From: Lichenicoccus sp963693035
GTDB lineage: Bacteria; Pseudomonadota; Alphaproteobacteria; Acetobacterales; Acetobacteraceae
Direction of reading: 5' to 3'
Length of the DNA stretch: 64,000 nucleotides
NCBI GenBank assembly: GCA_963693035.2
Contig: CAXMMQ010000006.1
Location: forward strand, 806,001 to 870,000
Position numbers and translations under genes: made by a program. The notes under the pieces were generated by a model. It did no database searches and was not told where the DNA came from. It worked only from the letters and a program-made list of their open reading frames with translations. Below are positions 28,084 through 36,384 of the stretch, piece by piece; within the stretch, counting starts at the first letter, position 1; each line of letters begins with the position of its first letter.

Positions 28084-28527
28084 CGGCTTGCGCACCTTCC
28101 GGCGACGGAGCAGTCCACGGACCGCACCGATCGCGCCACGGCCGGCATACCGCCCGGCGGGACCCATGATGGTACCGGTGACCGCGGTCAGCGCGACCGC
28201 ATTGCGCAGATCGTGCAGGGAGCGGTCCCTGGTGATCCTGGCCTCAACCTCGATCGGGTCGGGCAGCTTGCCACGGCCCAGCACTACGAACACCAGCGCG
28301 AACACGACATCGGCGCCAAGCACGATCACCGAGGCCCAGACCTGGCCGGTGTGCCAGGGCCCCTCGCAGAGGGTCCAGAGCACCACATGCACCGAAATCA
28401 GCGCAAAGAAGCCGAACGCCGCCGCAACGACGAGGAATGCGGCACGCCTCGCGAAACGCAGCGCGATCTTCTGCAGTAGCAGCCCTTCGGACGAAGCGGC
28501 GGTTTTGGCGAGATCGACGACCTTCAT
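28075..28527 (-). CDS. Small inner-membrane protein (holin-like/YqjE-type partner)
   Basis: A 150-residue protein with two predicted membrane helices (ARRAAFLVVAAAFGFFALISV and ASVIVLGADVVFALVFVVLG) and a basic C-terminus (RGLLRRRKVRKPLR). It sits just downstream of the DUF883 gene, mirroring the E. coli yqjD-yqjE pairing, so a shared envelope-stress role is inferred. No catalytic motif is visible. Confidence 0.6.
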   Translation of the reverse strand: MKVVDLAKTAASSEGLLLQKIALRFARRAAFLVVAAAFGFFALISVHVVLWTLCEGPWHTGQVWASVIVLGADVVFALVFVVLGRGKLPDPIEVEARITRDRSLHDLRNAVALTAVTGTIMGPAGRYAGRGAIGAVRGLLRRRKVRKPLR

Positions 28528-28540
28528 GCCCGGGGCCGGG

Positions 28541-28810
28541 TCAGCGCGCGATGCGGCCGAGGAAATATCCGACCACCGCCGAGATCGCGATCGCGATCAG
28601 GGGCTGGCCGCGCACCTGCTCCGAGACGTTCTTCACCTGGGTGTTGGTCAGATCGCGCGCGCTGGTCACCGCGGATTCTGCCTTGCCGGCGGCATCGGCC
28701 AAGGCCGGCGTCACGCGCTCGTTCAGAAGCTGCTCGACCTGGGCACGTAGGGACTGGAGCTGTTCCTGGGTATCCTGCGCCGCGTCTTTGACCTTGTCGG
28801 AAACAGCCAT
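28541..28810 (-). CDS. DUF883 / ElaB-YqjD family membrane-anchored protein
   Basis: An 89-residue protein with an amphipathic N-terminal coiled coil (TQEQLQSLRAQVEQLLNERV) and a single C-terminal anchor with the family ending GQPLIAIAISAVVGYFLGRI. ElaB/YqjD proteins associate with ribosomes at the inner membrane in stationary phase. Its upstream region holds a near-match to an EcfG promoter (28840-28864), consistent with stress control. Confidence 0.85.
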   Translation of the reverse strand: MAVSDKVKDAAQDTQEQLQSLRAQVEQLLNERVTPALADAAGKAESAVTSARDLTNTQVKNVSEQVRGQPLIAIAISAVVGYFLGRIAR

Positions 28811-28839
28811 GATTAGCCCCCTGATGAATGCATCGGTCG

Positions 28840-28864
28840 AACGTGTTGCAATTGGACAAGTTGC
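28840..28864 (-). promoter_or_regulatory. Candidate EcfG (general stress) promoter of the DUF883 gene
   Basis: The minus strand reads GCAAC, 16 bases, CGTTC. The alphaproteobacterial EcfG consensus is GGAAC-N16/17-CGTT, so only one -35 base differs. It ends 30 bp upstream of the DUF883 ATG. A NepR-like anti-sigma factor is encoded in the same window, but a single degenerate match can be chance. Confidence 0.35.
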
Positions 28865-28873
28865 ACCTGCGCG

Positions 28874-30019
28874 ATGAGTGCGGCCGGCGGCCTGGACGTG
28901 CTGGATCTACGACTGAAGCCCGCCCCGAATGGCACTCCGGACGGCGCTGCGAAGAGCCTGCATGACGACACGCTCTCGCTTGCGATCGGGGCCGGTGAAA
29001 GCATGACGGTGCTGGGCCTGCGCGACAGCAGGGCGTCGGATCTGCTCGACACGCTGGCCGGCCATGCGACCGCAGCGAGCGGGCGGGTGCTGGTCGGCGG
29101 GCTGGATGTCACGGCATCCCTGGCGGGGCATCGGCGCATCGGCCTCGTCTCCGCGCGCGACCCACTGTTCGCCCACCTGACCGTGCGGCGGAACATCGCC
29201 TTCCCGCTCGCGACACGCCGGGTGCAGGAGCCGACGCTTGGCCACCGCGTCGATCAACTGCTCGCACTCCTCGGCCTGGAGTCGGAGGCGGACCTCAAGC
29301 CGCATCGCCTGGCCGCGGCGCAGGTGGTGCGAGCCGCGATCGCGCGCGCGCTCGCCGCCGACCCGTCGGTGCTCCTGCTGGATGATCCGCTCTCGGCACT
29401 GGACCCGGGCGCACGGCGCGAGATGCACCAGTTGCTGCGTCGGCTCGCCGCCGCACGGGGCCTCGCGCTGCTGCTCGCCACCCGCGATCGCGAGGAGGCG
29501 CTGGCGATGGGCGGCCGGATCGGCATCCTCGAGCGCGGCCGACTGCTCCAGGTGGGCACCGCCGCCGACCTGCTCGATCGGCCTGGTGGCGAGCAGGTCG
29601 CGACCGTATTCGGTAGCGCCAACAGCCTGACCGGGCAGGTCGAGGACATCGAGGACGACATCGCCCGCGTGCGCCTGAGCGCCGGCCCGACGGTGGAGGC
29701 GATGGCAGCCGATGGGCTGGCGGCGGGCATGCTCTGCACGGTCTGCATCCGCCCGGAGCGGGTTGCGGTCGCCTTCATGGCAGGGGCAGCGGGAGGCGCC
29801 GGCGATGGTGCTCTCGGCACGGATGTGCTGCCGGCCACCCTGGTCGAAATGGCGCATCTCGGCGACCGTCTGCGCCTGCGGTTCCGGCTGGCCGGGGGCG
29901 GCGAAATGCTGGTGCACCGACCCGCCTCGCAACCCACCGCGCAGCTCAGGCGGGACCGGCCGGCTGAGCTCGCCTGGCAGCCGGCGCATGCGATCGCCTT
30001 CCCGGCGTCGGACCGATAG
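28874..30019 (+). CDS. Degenerate Pot-type ABC transporter ATP-binding protein
   Basis: A 381-residue protein that follows the PotA/FbpC fold from end to end, including a C-terminal TOBE-like part (GSANSLTGQVEDIEDDIARV; CIRPERVAV). The catalytic motifs are lost. The Walker A position reads VLGLRDSRASDLLDTLAG with no GK[ST]. The Q-loop position reads SARDPLFAHLTV without Gln. The signature LSGGQ is LAAAQ. Walker B ends DD (LLLDDPLSALD), and the H-loop His is Arg (ATRDREEAL). The reading frame is intact with normal codon bias, so it looks like a maintained pseudo-ATPase, not a dead gene. It is followed by a binding protein and a truncated permease, forming an unusual trio. Confidence 0.75.
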   Translation: MSAAGGLDVLDLRLKPAPNGTPDGAAKSLHDDTLSLAIGAGESMTVLGLRDSRASDLLDTLAGHATAASGRVLVGGLDVTASLAGHRRIGLVSARDPLFAHLTVRRNIAFPLATRRVQEPTLGHRVDQLLALLGLESEADLKPHRLAAAQVVRAAIARALAADPSVLLLDDPLSALDPGARREMHQLLRRLAAARGLALLLATRDREEALAMGGRIGILERGRLLQVGTAADLLDRPGGEQVATVFGSANSLTGQVEDIEDDIARVRLSAGPTVEAMAADGLAAGMLCTVCIRPERVAVAFMAGAAGGAGDGALGTDVLPATLVEMAHLGDRLRLRFRLAGGGEMLVHRPASQPTAQLRRDRPAELAWQPAHAIAFPASDR

Positions 30020-30148
30020 AGCTGGAGGCCGCCGGCCCGGCCTGTTCCAGCATGCCGGTTATTGCTCTATGGACTAAGCCTCCTCATCCCGCCCGACCTG
30101 CAGAAAGAGAGTTCACATCCTGAGCGCTGCCGTCGCGACCCTCGAGAG

Positions 30149-31369
30149 ATGATCCCAGCGAACAGATCGGCCTGCCTGCACGCCATCGCGCTAGGGATCC
30201 TGCTCGGGCTGCCGGCAGACGCCGCCGACGCGCAGGCCCCGAAGCCGGTTCCGTCGCAGCAGAATGTGGGCCAGGAGCATCTGGGCCAGGAGCATGCCCA
30301 AGGGGAGGCGGCGCGGCAGGCGCCACCCTCGAGCACCCCCAGGAAACCCGCCCCGCACGAGCCGGCCATGCATGCACCGGCCCTGCAGATTGCCACCCTG
30401 GGCGGCGGCCTGCAGGACGCGCAGCAGGCCACGCTGTTCAAGCCGTTTATCGAGCGGACCGGGACCAGCCTGCGCGTCCAGGGCTGGGACGGCAGCCTGT
30501 CCACCCTGCAGACGCGGGCCGCCGCCGGGGAGGGTGGCTGGGACCTCGTGCTGATGGAGGATGCACCGCTGCGCCTAGCCTGTCGCAAGGGCCTGTTCAT
30601 TCCGGAGCCGCAACGGCCGGATGGCGGGCCGCCCGTTCCCGACAGTCCCGGCACCGGGTGCGGTGTCACCGCCTGGCGCGAGAGCATCGTGCTCGCCTGG
30701 GACAAGAGCCGGGTCGACCTGATGCCAACCTGGGCGGATTTCTGGGATGTCGCGCGCCGGCCCGGCAAGCGCGGGTTGAAGCGCGATCCCCGCGGTACGC
30801 TGGAAATCGCCCTGTTGGCCGACGGGGTGGCGCCGGAGGACGTGTACCGGACCCTGCAGACTCCGGATGGCATCAATCGCGCCTTCCACAAGCTGGACCA
30901 GCTCAAGCCCTACATCGTGTGGTGGCAGACCCCGGCCGAGGCGGTGCAGATCATAGAGAGCGGCGCCGTGCTGATGACCAGCGCGCCGAGCGGCGAGATC
31001 GCCACCGCCGACCGCATCGGCAACCGCCGCTTCGGCACGCAATGGGCGCAGAGCCTCGGCGACGTGCTCGACTGGGGCATCACCCGAACGGCGAGCCTGC
31101 CGGCGCGGGAGGCGGCCCGGAACCTGATGGCCTTCATCCAGCAGCCGGACCAGAAACAGGCATTTTCGGCCGCCTACCTCGCCCCGATGCCACCAGCCAC
31201 GACGCCGGCGAAACCCCAGGCCACGACGCCGAAAGCGGCACCGGCATCGGCCGACGCGCCCCCGGGTGCCACGCATCGCGACGACACGCTGATGCTCGAC
31301 GAGGAGTTCTGGACCTCGCGGCTGGAACCACTGCGGAGCCGGTTCGAGGCCTGGATCGGCGCGAAATGA
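30149..31369 (+). CDS. PotD-like periplasmic solute-binding protein
   Basis: A 406-residue exported protein. A signal peptide (about 1-26, ACLHAIALGILLGLPADAADA) is followed by a Gln/Pro-rich spacer of about 60 residues, then a binding-protein fold (IATLGGGLQDAQQATLFKPF; AAAGEGGWDLVLMED; LMPTWADFWDVARRPGKRG; VQIIESGAVLMTSAPSGEI). The pattern fits the polyamine/iron-type PotD/FbpA group. A second Pro/Ala/Thr-rich stretch lies near the C-terminus. The start at 30149 precedes the signal peptide. The ligand cannot be told by eye. Confidence 0.75.
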   Translation: MIPANRSACLHAIALGILLGLPADAADAQAPKPVPSQQNVGQEHLGQEHAQGEAARQAPPSSTPRKPAPHEPAMHAPALQIATLGGGLQDAQQATLFKPFIERTGTSLRVQGWDGSLSTLQTRAAAGEGGWDLVLMEDAPLRLACRKGLFIPEPQRPDGGPPVPDSPGTGCGVTAWRESIVLAWDKSRVDLMPTWADFWDVARRPGKRGLKRDPRGTLEIALLADGVAPEDVYRTLQTPDGINRAFHKLDQLKPYIVWWQTPAEAVQIIESGAVLMTSAPSGEIATADRIGNRRFGTQWAQSLGDVLDWGITRTASLPAREAARNLMAFIQQPDQKQAFSAAYLAPMPPATTPAKPQATTPKAAPASADAPPGATHRDDTLMLDEEFWTSRLEPLRSRFEAWIGAK

Positions 31370-31391
31370 TCCCGGGATTGCGGGGCGCGAG

Positions 31392-31745
31392 TTGAAGGGC
31401 TGGCCGGTCGTCGTCGCCCTCGTGCTGATGCTGCCCGGCGCGATCGCCGCGGCCGTGCTCCCCGATCTGCTCGGCGATCCGCCGGGCCGCCTTGGCCTGC
31501 GGCTCTGGCGCGCGGCGCTGGCGCTGCCGATCCTGGTCACGCCGATCCTCGCGGCAATCTGGCGGTTGCAGCCAGGCCAGGCGCGCGCCGCCATCGGCCT
31601 CGGCGCCGGGCGGTTCGACCGGCTGCGACGGATCTGGCTTCCCCAACTCGGTCCCGGGCTGGCGACCAGCCTTCTGCTGGCGCTGCTGCTCGGGGCGGCC
31701 GCATTTCTTGCGAGAGGCGCGCCGGCATTCTTCCAGCCGCGCTGA
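31392..31745 (+). CDS. Minimal ABC permease-like membrane protein
   Basis: A 117-residue membrane protein with about three helices (VVVALVLMLPGAIAAAVLP; LALPILVTPILAAIW; LATSLLLALLLGAAAFL). Between the last two lies a recognisable ABC permease EAA/coupling loop: ARAAIGLGAGRFDRLRRIWLPQLGPG. A normal PotB/PotC permease is about 270 residues, so only the C-terminal part is represented. It starts with TTG 22 bp after the binding-protein gene. It could be the remnant of a permease or a dedicated partner of the degenerate ATPase. Confidence 0.6.
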   Translation: MKGWPVVVALVLMLPGAIAAAVLPDLLGDPPGRLGLRLWRAALALPILVTPILAAIWRLQPGQARAAIGLGAGRFDRLRRIWLPQLGPGLATSLLLALLLGAAAFLARGAPAFFQPR

Positions 31746-31767
31746 GGTCGCCCTATCCTGCACCGAC

Positions 31768-32280
31768 ATGTCCGAGCCAAAGCCCTTCTGGAAGAGCAAA
31801 CGCCTCGACGAGATGACCACGGCCGAGTGGGAGTCGCTGTGCGACGGCTGCGGGCGCTGCTGCCTGCACAAGCTGCGCGACGAGGACACCGACGAGGTGA
31901 TCTTTACCAACGTTGCCTGCCGGCTGCTCGATACCGAGACCTGCACCTGCGTCGACTACGCGCGGCGTCAGCGCAAGGTGCCGGACTGCGTGCGCCTCAC
32001 GCCGGAGACGCTGCCCGAGATCGACTGGCTGCCGCCCTCCTGTGGCTACCGCCGCCTGCAGGAGGGCCGCGACCTCGCCTGGTGGCACCCGCTGGTCTCC
32101 GGCCGCCCCGAGACTGTGCAGGAGGCCGGGATCTCGGCACGCGGCCGCATCGTCGGCGAGCGCGAGGCCGGTCCGCTGGAACATCACGTGGTGGACTGGC
32201 CGGGACGGGTGCCGCGCGCCGCCGGCAAGCCCTCCATCCCGCCCAGACTGCGCCGGCGGATCGCAGGCTCGGGCGCATGA
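31768..32280 (+). CDS. YcgN/UPF0260-family cysteine-cluster protein
   Basis: A 170-residue protein with a cysteine-rich core (LCDGCGRCCLHKL; CRLLDTETCTCVDY; PDCVRLTPETLPEIDWLP), the hallmark of the YcgN/YkgJ zinc- or iron-chelating family. The N-terminus PFWKSKRLDEMTTAEWESLC is strongly family-like. The exact function is unknown. Its stop overlaps the next gene (ATGA). Confidence 0.85.
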   Translation: MSEPKPFWKSKRLDEMTTAEWESLCDGCGRCCLHKLRDEDTDEVIFTNVACRLLDTETCTCVDYARRQRKVPDCVRLTPETLPEIDWLPPSCGYRRLQEGRDLAWWHPLVSGRPETVQEAGISARGRIVGEREAGPLEHHVVDWPGRVPRAAGKPSIPPRLRRRIAGSGA

Positions 32281-33029
32281 CCCGCGTTGCAGCGCGGCGG
32301 CTGAAGCGGACCGGGGTACCGCCGGCGCCCGAGATGCTGCTGCTCGCCGGCGGCGAGACGCCGATCCGCTGGCAGCGGTCACGGCAGGCGCGCCGGGTCT
32401 CGCTGCGCATCGATCCGCGCGCCGGCACGGTAGTGGTGACGCTGCCGCCGCGCACCAGCCGCGAGGCCGGGCTTGCCCTGCTGCATGCGCACTCGACCTG
32501 GATCACCGGCAAGCTCGCTGCCTTGCCCGGCCATGTCGCCATTGCCGCGGAGGCGACGGTCTCCCTGAGCGGCGTGCCGCACGTCATCCGCCATCATCCG
32601 GAAGCGCGTCGCGGCGTCTGGGTGGAGGCCGGCGAGATCCGGGTGAGCGGCGACCGGGCCTTCCTGCAGCGCCGGGTGTTGGACTTCCTGCGCAACGAGG
32701 CCCGCGACGTGCTCGGGGTCCTGGTCCGCCAGATCGCCGAGGCGTCGGATACCGGCAACGGCCCGCTGAGCCCCCGTCGGCTCGCCATCAAGGATACCAG
32801 CAGCCGCTGGGGCAGTTGCTCGTCCGATGCGGTCGTGATGTTCAGTTGGCGCCTGGTGATGGCGCCGCCGGAGATCCAGCACTACGTGGTCGCGCACGAG
32901 TTGGCGCACCTGCGTCACCTCGACCACGGCATGAATTTCTGGGCCCTGGTGGCGACGCTGACCCCGCACCGCCTGCGCGCGGAGGCGTGGCTGCGCCTGC
33001 ATGGCGCGGCGCTGCTTCGGATGGGATAA
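32277..33029 (+). CDS. YgjP-like (DUF45) zinc metallopeptidase
   Basis: A 250-residue protein. The C-terminal half has the family signature SSRWGSCSSDAVVMFSWRLV and the zinc site VVAHELAHLRHLDHGMNFW (HExxH-like HELAH plus a downstream His). Family members are predicted gluzincin metallopeptidases, often near DNA-modification genes but also solitary as here. It overlaps ycgN by four bases, so the pair is translationally coupled. Confidence 0.85.
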   Translation: MTRVAARRLKRTGVPPAPEMLLLAGGETPIRWQRSRQARRVSLRIDPRAGTVVVTLPPRTSREAGLALLHAHSTWITGKLAALPGHVAIAAEATVSLSGVPHVIRHHPEARRGVWVEAGEIRVSGDRAFLQRRVLDFLRNEARDVLGVLVRQIAEASDTGNGPLSPRRLAIKDTSSRWGSCSSDAVVMFSWRLVMAPPEIQHYVVAHELAHLRHLDHGMNFWALVATLTPHRLRAEAWLRLHGAALLRMG

Positions 33030-33052
33030 GCAGGTTTAGCGAGGCGCTGAAC

Positions 33053-33137
33053 GCCCGCCTGGCGGAATGGTAGACGCAGCGGACTTAAAATCCGCAGTCC
33101 GAAGGGCGTGCCGGTTCGAGTCCGGCGGCGGGCACCA
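33053..33137 (+). tRNA. tRNA-Leu (anticodon TAA)
   Basis: An 85-nt class II tRNA that starts GCCCGCCTGGCGGAATGG and ends GGCGGGCACCA with encoded CCA. The anticodon arm GCGGACTTAAAATCCGC gives UAA. A variable arm (CAGTCCGAAGGGCGTGCC region) is present. The gene-poor, damaged stretch to about 37 kb begins right after it, as expected if a tRNA gene served as an integration site. No duplicated 3' end was found downstream. Confidence 0.96.
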
Positions 33138-33299
33138 ATTCAAGCAACAAGTTGCAGTCGCTTGCATGTTGTTATCGTCACAGTCAAGCTAGAGGGAGTT
33201 TCTGCGGATTCATCGCGGACCCAGCATAGCTTGGCCTCATGCGCGGCCGCTTTAGGTCGCAGGAACGGGTTGGGCGGGACAGGCCTGCCCAGCAATTGG

Positions 33300-33596
33300 T
33301 CACGCAAAGGCGCCTGGTCCGACCAGCACCATCATGTCAGCAGACCCCGGGGTGTTGGTCGGCAGGCTTTGTAGGAGCACCCCTGTAGGCGCCTGTCCGC
33401 ACCGCTGGCACCGGAGCTTGCCCAGCAACTGGCGCACCGCCAGTGATCCGCTGGCGGGCAGCGGCGTGGCGACCAGCTGATCGACCTCGACGGCGCACTC
33501 AAGGCAGGCACTGACCAGCACCCAGGGCTCGTCACGGTAGTTCGACAGCGGCGTGCAGGGACATGCCACCATCTTGCATCCCCTGCACCATGTCAC
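33300..33596 (-). CDS. Small zinc-ribbon-like hypothetical protein
   Basis: A 98-residue putative protein with paired cysteines (TWCRGCKMVACPC; ACLECAVEV; LRCQRCGQAP) suggesting metal binding. It starts with GTG. Codon use is biased enough to suggest real coding, but it lies in a degraded stretch after tRNA-Leu. No named family was recognised. Confidence 0.45.
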   Translation of the reverse strand: MTWCRGCKMVACPCTPLSNYRDEPWVLVSACLECAVEVDQLVATPLPASGSLAVRQLLGKLRCQRCGQAPTGVLLQSLPTNTPGSADMMVLVGPGAFA

Positions 33597-33738
33597 TGGC
33601 AGCTGGGGCTTCTGCCTTTGCTGCTGTATCCGCCGGCTTTAGACGTTTCCGGTTGGGCCCGAACACCATGCTGTTCGACGTGTAGTCCCTGTGCTCACGT
33701 GTATTGCGTTTTTTGCCGGTATGAGTTCCCTGCCTCGA

Positions 33739-33990
33739 TCAGCTCGGCGCCAACGCGATCGGGCTAAGCTGATACGTCCGGCCGTTTTCGACCGAGACCG
33801 ACACTTCCCGGCTCCCGCACCGACACCGAAGCGGCAGTTCCACCAGTGGCACGTTGCCCGCCCTGCCCGGATCAGCGCCGACAGGTCGAGGGTCACGACC
33901 CGCCGGCAGGTAGCACATAGCGCCGAAACGCTGTGCCCGCTGTCCTGCGTCAATCGCACCGTCGGCAGAGGCAGATTCTGGGCGTCGGAT
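33739..33990 (-). pseudogene. Frameshifted zinc-ribbon protein fragment
   Basis: Two frames join into one sensible protein. Upstream, one frame reads GHSVSALCATCRRVVTLDLS...LIRAGR. The next frame then continues GNVPLVELPLRCRCGSREVS...NGRTYQLSPIALAPS to a stop at 33739. The CxxC...CxCG arrangement and the DLxALIxxGRG...PLxxLxxRCxxCGS layout are typical of small zinc-ribbon proteins in alphaproteobacterial accessory regions. One shift separates the halves, so the gene is probably inactive. The exact 5' limit is uncertain. Confidence 0.45.
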
Positions 33991-34392
33991 CGGCTACCAG
34001 CCACTATTATGTTCCCTACGTTCTCGGCACGATGGCAAGCCTTGGACCCGGAGCCTGGTGGACACGATCTTGAATGCTCGGGCCACCGACGAGCGCAAGG
34101 TCCCGGATCAACGTCTGGGCCGATGGCCGTCCTGAGCAGCCAGCGATCTCGGGTCGTCCTCAGTGTGATTTTCGTTGCGATCATCCCCGGGCGTCGTTCT
34201 TGTCATTGGGGTCGTAGTACGGGCCTCCATCGAGTCCCGGCCAGGACGTCCGCTCCACGTGCTCAGACCGACACGCTGAAGGAACACAAATAGATGTCTC
34301 GCACCGGCGCCAGCAGCTGACTGGAGGTCAGGGGCTTGCCGGTTAACGGCCGAAAGCACCGCAGAATTCGCCCTGTATCAGGGCGATCTTGC

Positions 34393-34731
34393 TTATCTTG
34401 CCGATCGAAAGGTGGCTGTCGCCTCTAGAACGTGAGCTGCGAGGACCTGCAGGCTGAACGGCTTCCGAAGCAGCGTGTACTTCATCGGAGGCGGGCATCC
34501 CACCTCAGTGGCGTCTGGCCGCTCTGTCATGATGACGACAGGGACATGCGGACACTCTGTGTGCATCAGCTCCGCCAGATCGTAACCGTTGTGGCCCGGT
34601 AGGTGACGCGCGCTCAACTAGCACAAGACCTCAACACCCTTCGCAGCCGTCAGCACCTCGTGCCCCTCATCCGAAAGGAACTCGGTGAGCACGCCCCGCA
34701 GGACAGCTGCATCTTCTACAAGCGAGATACC
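34393..34731 (-). pseudogene. Broken response-regulator receiver gene
   Basis: The minus strand reads ISLVEDAAVLRGVLTEFLSD, EGHEVLTAAKGVEVLC, then an in-frame TAG, then LSARHLPGHNGYDLAELMH and PVVIMTERPDATEVG, TLLRKPFSLQVLAAHVLEA. This is a CheY-like receiver with the GYDLA and KPF landmarks. The segment that should hold the phospho-acceptor Asp is shortened to a few residues, and a stop interrupts it. It is a decayed fragment of an orphan receiver or the receiver part of a hybrid kinase. Confidence 0.6.
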
Positions 34732-35138
34732 ATGGCGACCTATTGCGAAAGGCTCGGGTCGGGATGCTTCACAAGTGCCTTATCAGGCGAGGACAGCGAC
34801 CGCGTGTTGCTGACACGCGAGATGGGAGTGGCCACTCCCCCGCTAAGCCGCCGCTTCTATGATGCAAAACGGCAACACGGTCCTCTCCTCATGAGGCAGA
34901 GCCGCTTCTTGTTCTCCATGTGCGACACGACCAGAGACCGGCCTAAAGTACGGGCGCAAAGATTGTGCCAAAAAAGACGGCGGGTTGTGCATCACGTTAG
35001 CTAAGATGCGCCTGTTTGACGGGCATCTTCGTTGGAATTTCCATACACTCAATGGCGCATGATCATCTCGTTGCTAGTGTGGGGTTTTATCCAATCTATT
35101 CAAACTAAGATTGTATGCACTAATACCCAGAGATTTAC
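34732..35138. other. Gene-free stretch upstream of the OmpA gene
   Basis: About 400 bases with no credible gene. Composition becomes AT-richer toward 35050-35130, as expected near a promoter. Short open frames here lack recognisable similarity and consistent codon bias. The sigma-54 promoter of the OmpA gene follows directly. Confidence 0.5.
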
Positions 35139-35154
35139 TGGCACACTCGTTGCC
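35139..35154 (+). promoter_or_regulatory. Sigma-54 promoter of the OmpA-family gene
   Basis: The sequence TGGCACACTCGTTGCC has a perfect -24 TGGCAC, a perfect -12 TTGC and exact spacing. The predicted start is near 35164, giving a leader of about 42 nt before the OmpA ATG at 35206. Confidence 0.7.
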
Positions 35155-35205
35155 TATGCCTGAGCAGCCAAGCCGGCCTCAACGTGTACAAGCGGGAGCT
35201 GCCTG

Positions 35206-36384
35206 ATGACCAAATTGCGGTGGTCAACAACCATGATCCTGATGCTGACAGCAGCAACCGGGGTGGCGCGCGCGCAAAACCCGCCGCCTCCTGCGCCGCC
35301 TCCCGGTTTCATGGAAGGCTTTTCTAGCGGACACCCGTATGTAGGGGTCGCAGGGGGACCCAGCATACTGCAAGACATCGCTGTCGATCCGGGTGATGGG
35401 CCGCTTGGTCCGGGCCCAGCTACGGAGCGCTACAACTTGGGCTTCATCGGCGCCGGTGCGGCGGGCTACGCCTTTTCGAACGGCGTGCAGGTCGATGTCC
35501 TGGGCGCCTACGAATACAATAGCCTGAACAACCTCGTTAAGGTGCCAGTCCCCGGGTACCAGACGGGGCACCAAGAAAGCTACGGAGCGTTCCTCGAGGC
35601 CCTCTACGCCTTCAAGCTGCCAGACTTCGGCATTCCGATTACCTCGTTCAGCCCCTATCTGGGCATCGGGAGCGGGGCGCTTTGGACGCATCATACTTCG
35701 CCTGAATTCCTGTCAAATGGCGACGAGCACCACATCGGTGGAACCTCCGGAGCGAATTTTGCTTACGAAGGGGTCGCAGGTGTCGCAGTCCCCATCGCAG
35801 CAGTTCCCGGCCTCGCCTTCACCGCGGACTATCGCCTTGTCGGTGTTCACAATCCTGGTGACCTGAACAGCGTCTTCTACAACAAGGTCGACACCGCCAT
35901 CGTCAAGGGTGGCATAGGGTTACAGAAGGATGTTTTCGTACACATCATCACGGTCGGCTTAGCCTACGCCTTTGGCGTTTCCGCTCCGCCGCCGCCGGAG
36001 CCCACAACGATGCCGCCGGCGCCGGCTCCGATGCCGGCTCGCAGCTACCTGGTCTTCTTCGACTGGGACAGCTCGGCCTTGAGCGCGCGAGCTGCTGAGG
36101 TCGTAGCCGAAGCCGCACAGAACTCGACTCGCGTCCAGACAACACGCATCGTCTTGGATGGCTACGCTGACACTTCCCACGCTGGCAGCGAAAGGCGCGG
36201 CATCGCCTACAATTTGAAGCTGTCGATGAAGCGAGCCGTCATGGTCAAGCGTGAACTGATCAGAGATGGGGTGCCGGCCGGAGCCATCGAGACGCATGCG
36301 TTTGGTGACACCAAGCTGCTCGTCGCGACAGGTCCAGATACGCGGGAGCCGCAAAACCGCCGCGTCGAGATCGTTCTGCACTAA
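35206..36384 (+). CDS. OmpA-family outer-membrane protein
   Basis: A 392-residue exported protein. The signal peptide is about residues 1-23 (TTMILMLTAATGVARAQ) and is followed by a proline-rich start. A beta-barrel of about residues 40-260 follows (HPYVGVAGGPSILQDI; NLGFIGAGAAGYAFSNGVQV; VKGGIGLQKDVFVHIITVGL). After a Pro linker comes an OmpA-like peptidoglycan-binding domain (YLVFFDWDSSALSARAAEVV; ETHAFGDTKLLVAT; REPQNRRVEIVLH). It is complete and has its own sigma-54 promoter. It stands alone in the damaged region, and its base composition is lower in GC than its neighbours. Confidence 0.88.
   Translation: MTKLRWSTTMILMLTAATGVARAQNPPPPAPPPGFMEGFSSGHPYVGVAGGPSILQDIAVDPGDGPLGPGPATERYNLGFIGAGAAGYAFSNGVQVDVLGAYEYNSLNNLVKVPVPGYQTGHQESYGAFLEALYAFKLPDFGIPITSFSPYLGIGSGALWTHHTSPEFLSNGDEHHIGGTSGANFAYEGVAGVAVPIAAVPGLAFTADYRLVGVHNPGDLNSVFYNKVDTAIVKGGIGLQKDVFVHIITVGLAYAFGVSAPPPPEPTTMPPAPAPMPARSYLVFFDWDSSALSARAAEVVAEAAQNSTRVQTTRIVLDGYADTSHAGSERRGIAYNLKLSMKRAVMVKRELIRDGVPAGAIETHAFGDTKLLVATGPDTREPQNRRVEIVLH

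Noticed and set aside
33053..33137. Duplicated tRNA-Leu 3' end as an attachment site
   Set aside because: No second copy of the tRNA 3' end was found by eye between 33.2 and 37 kb.
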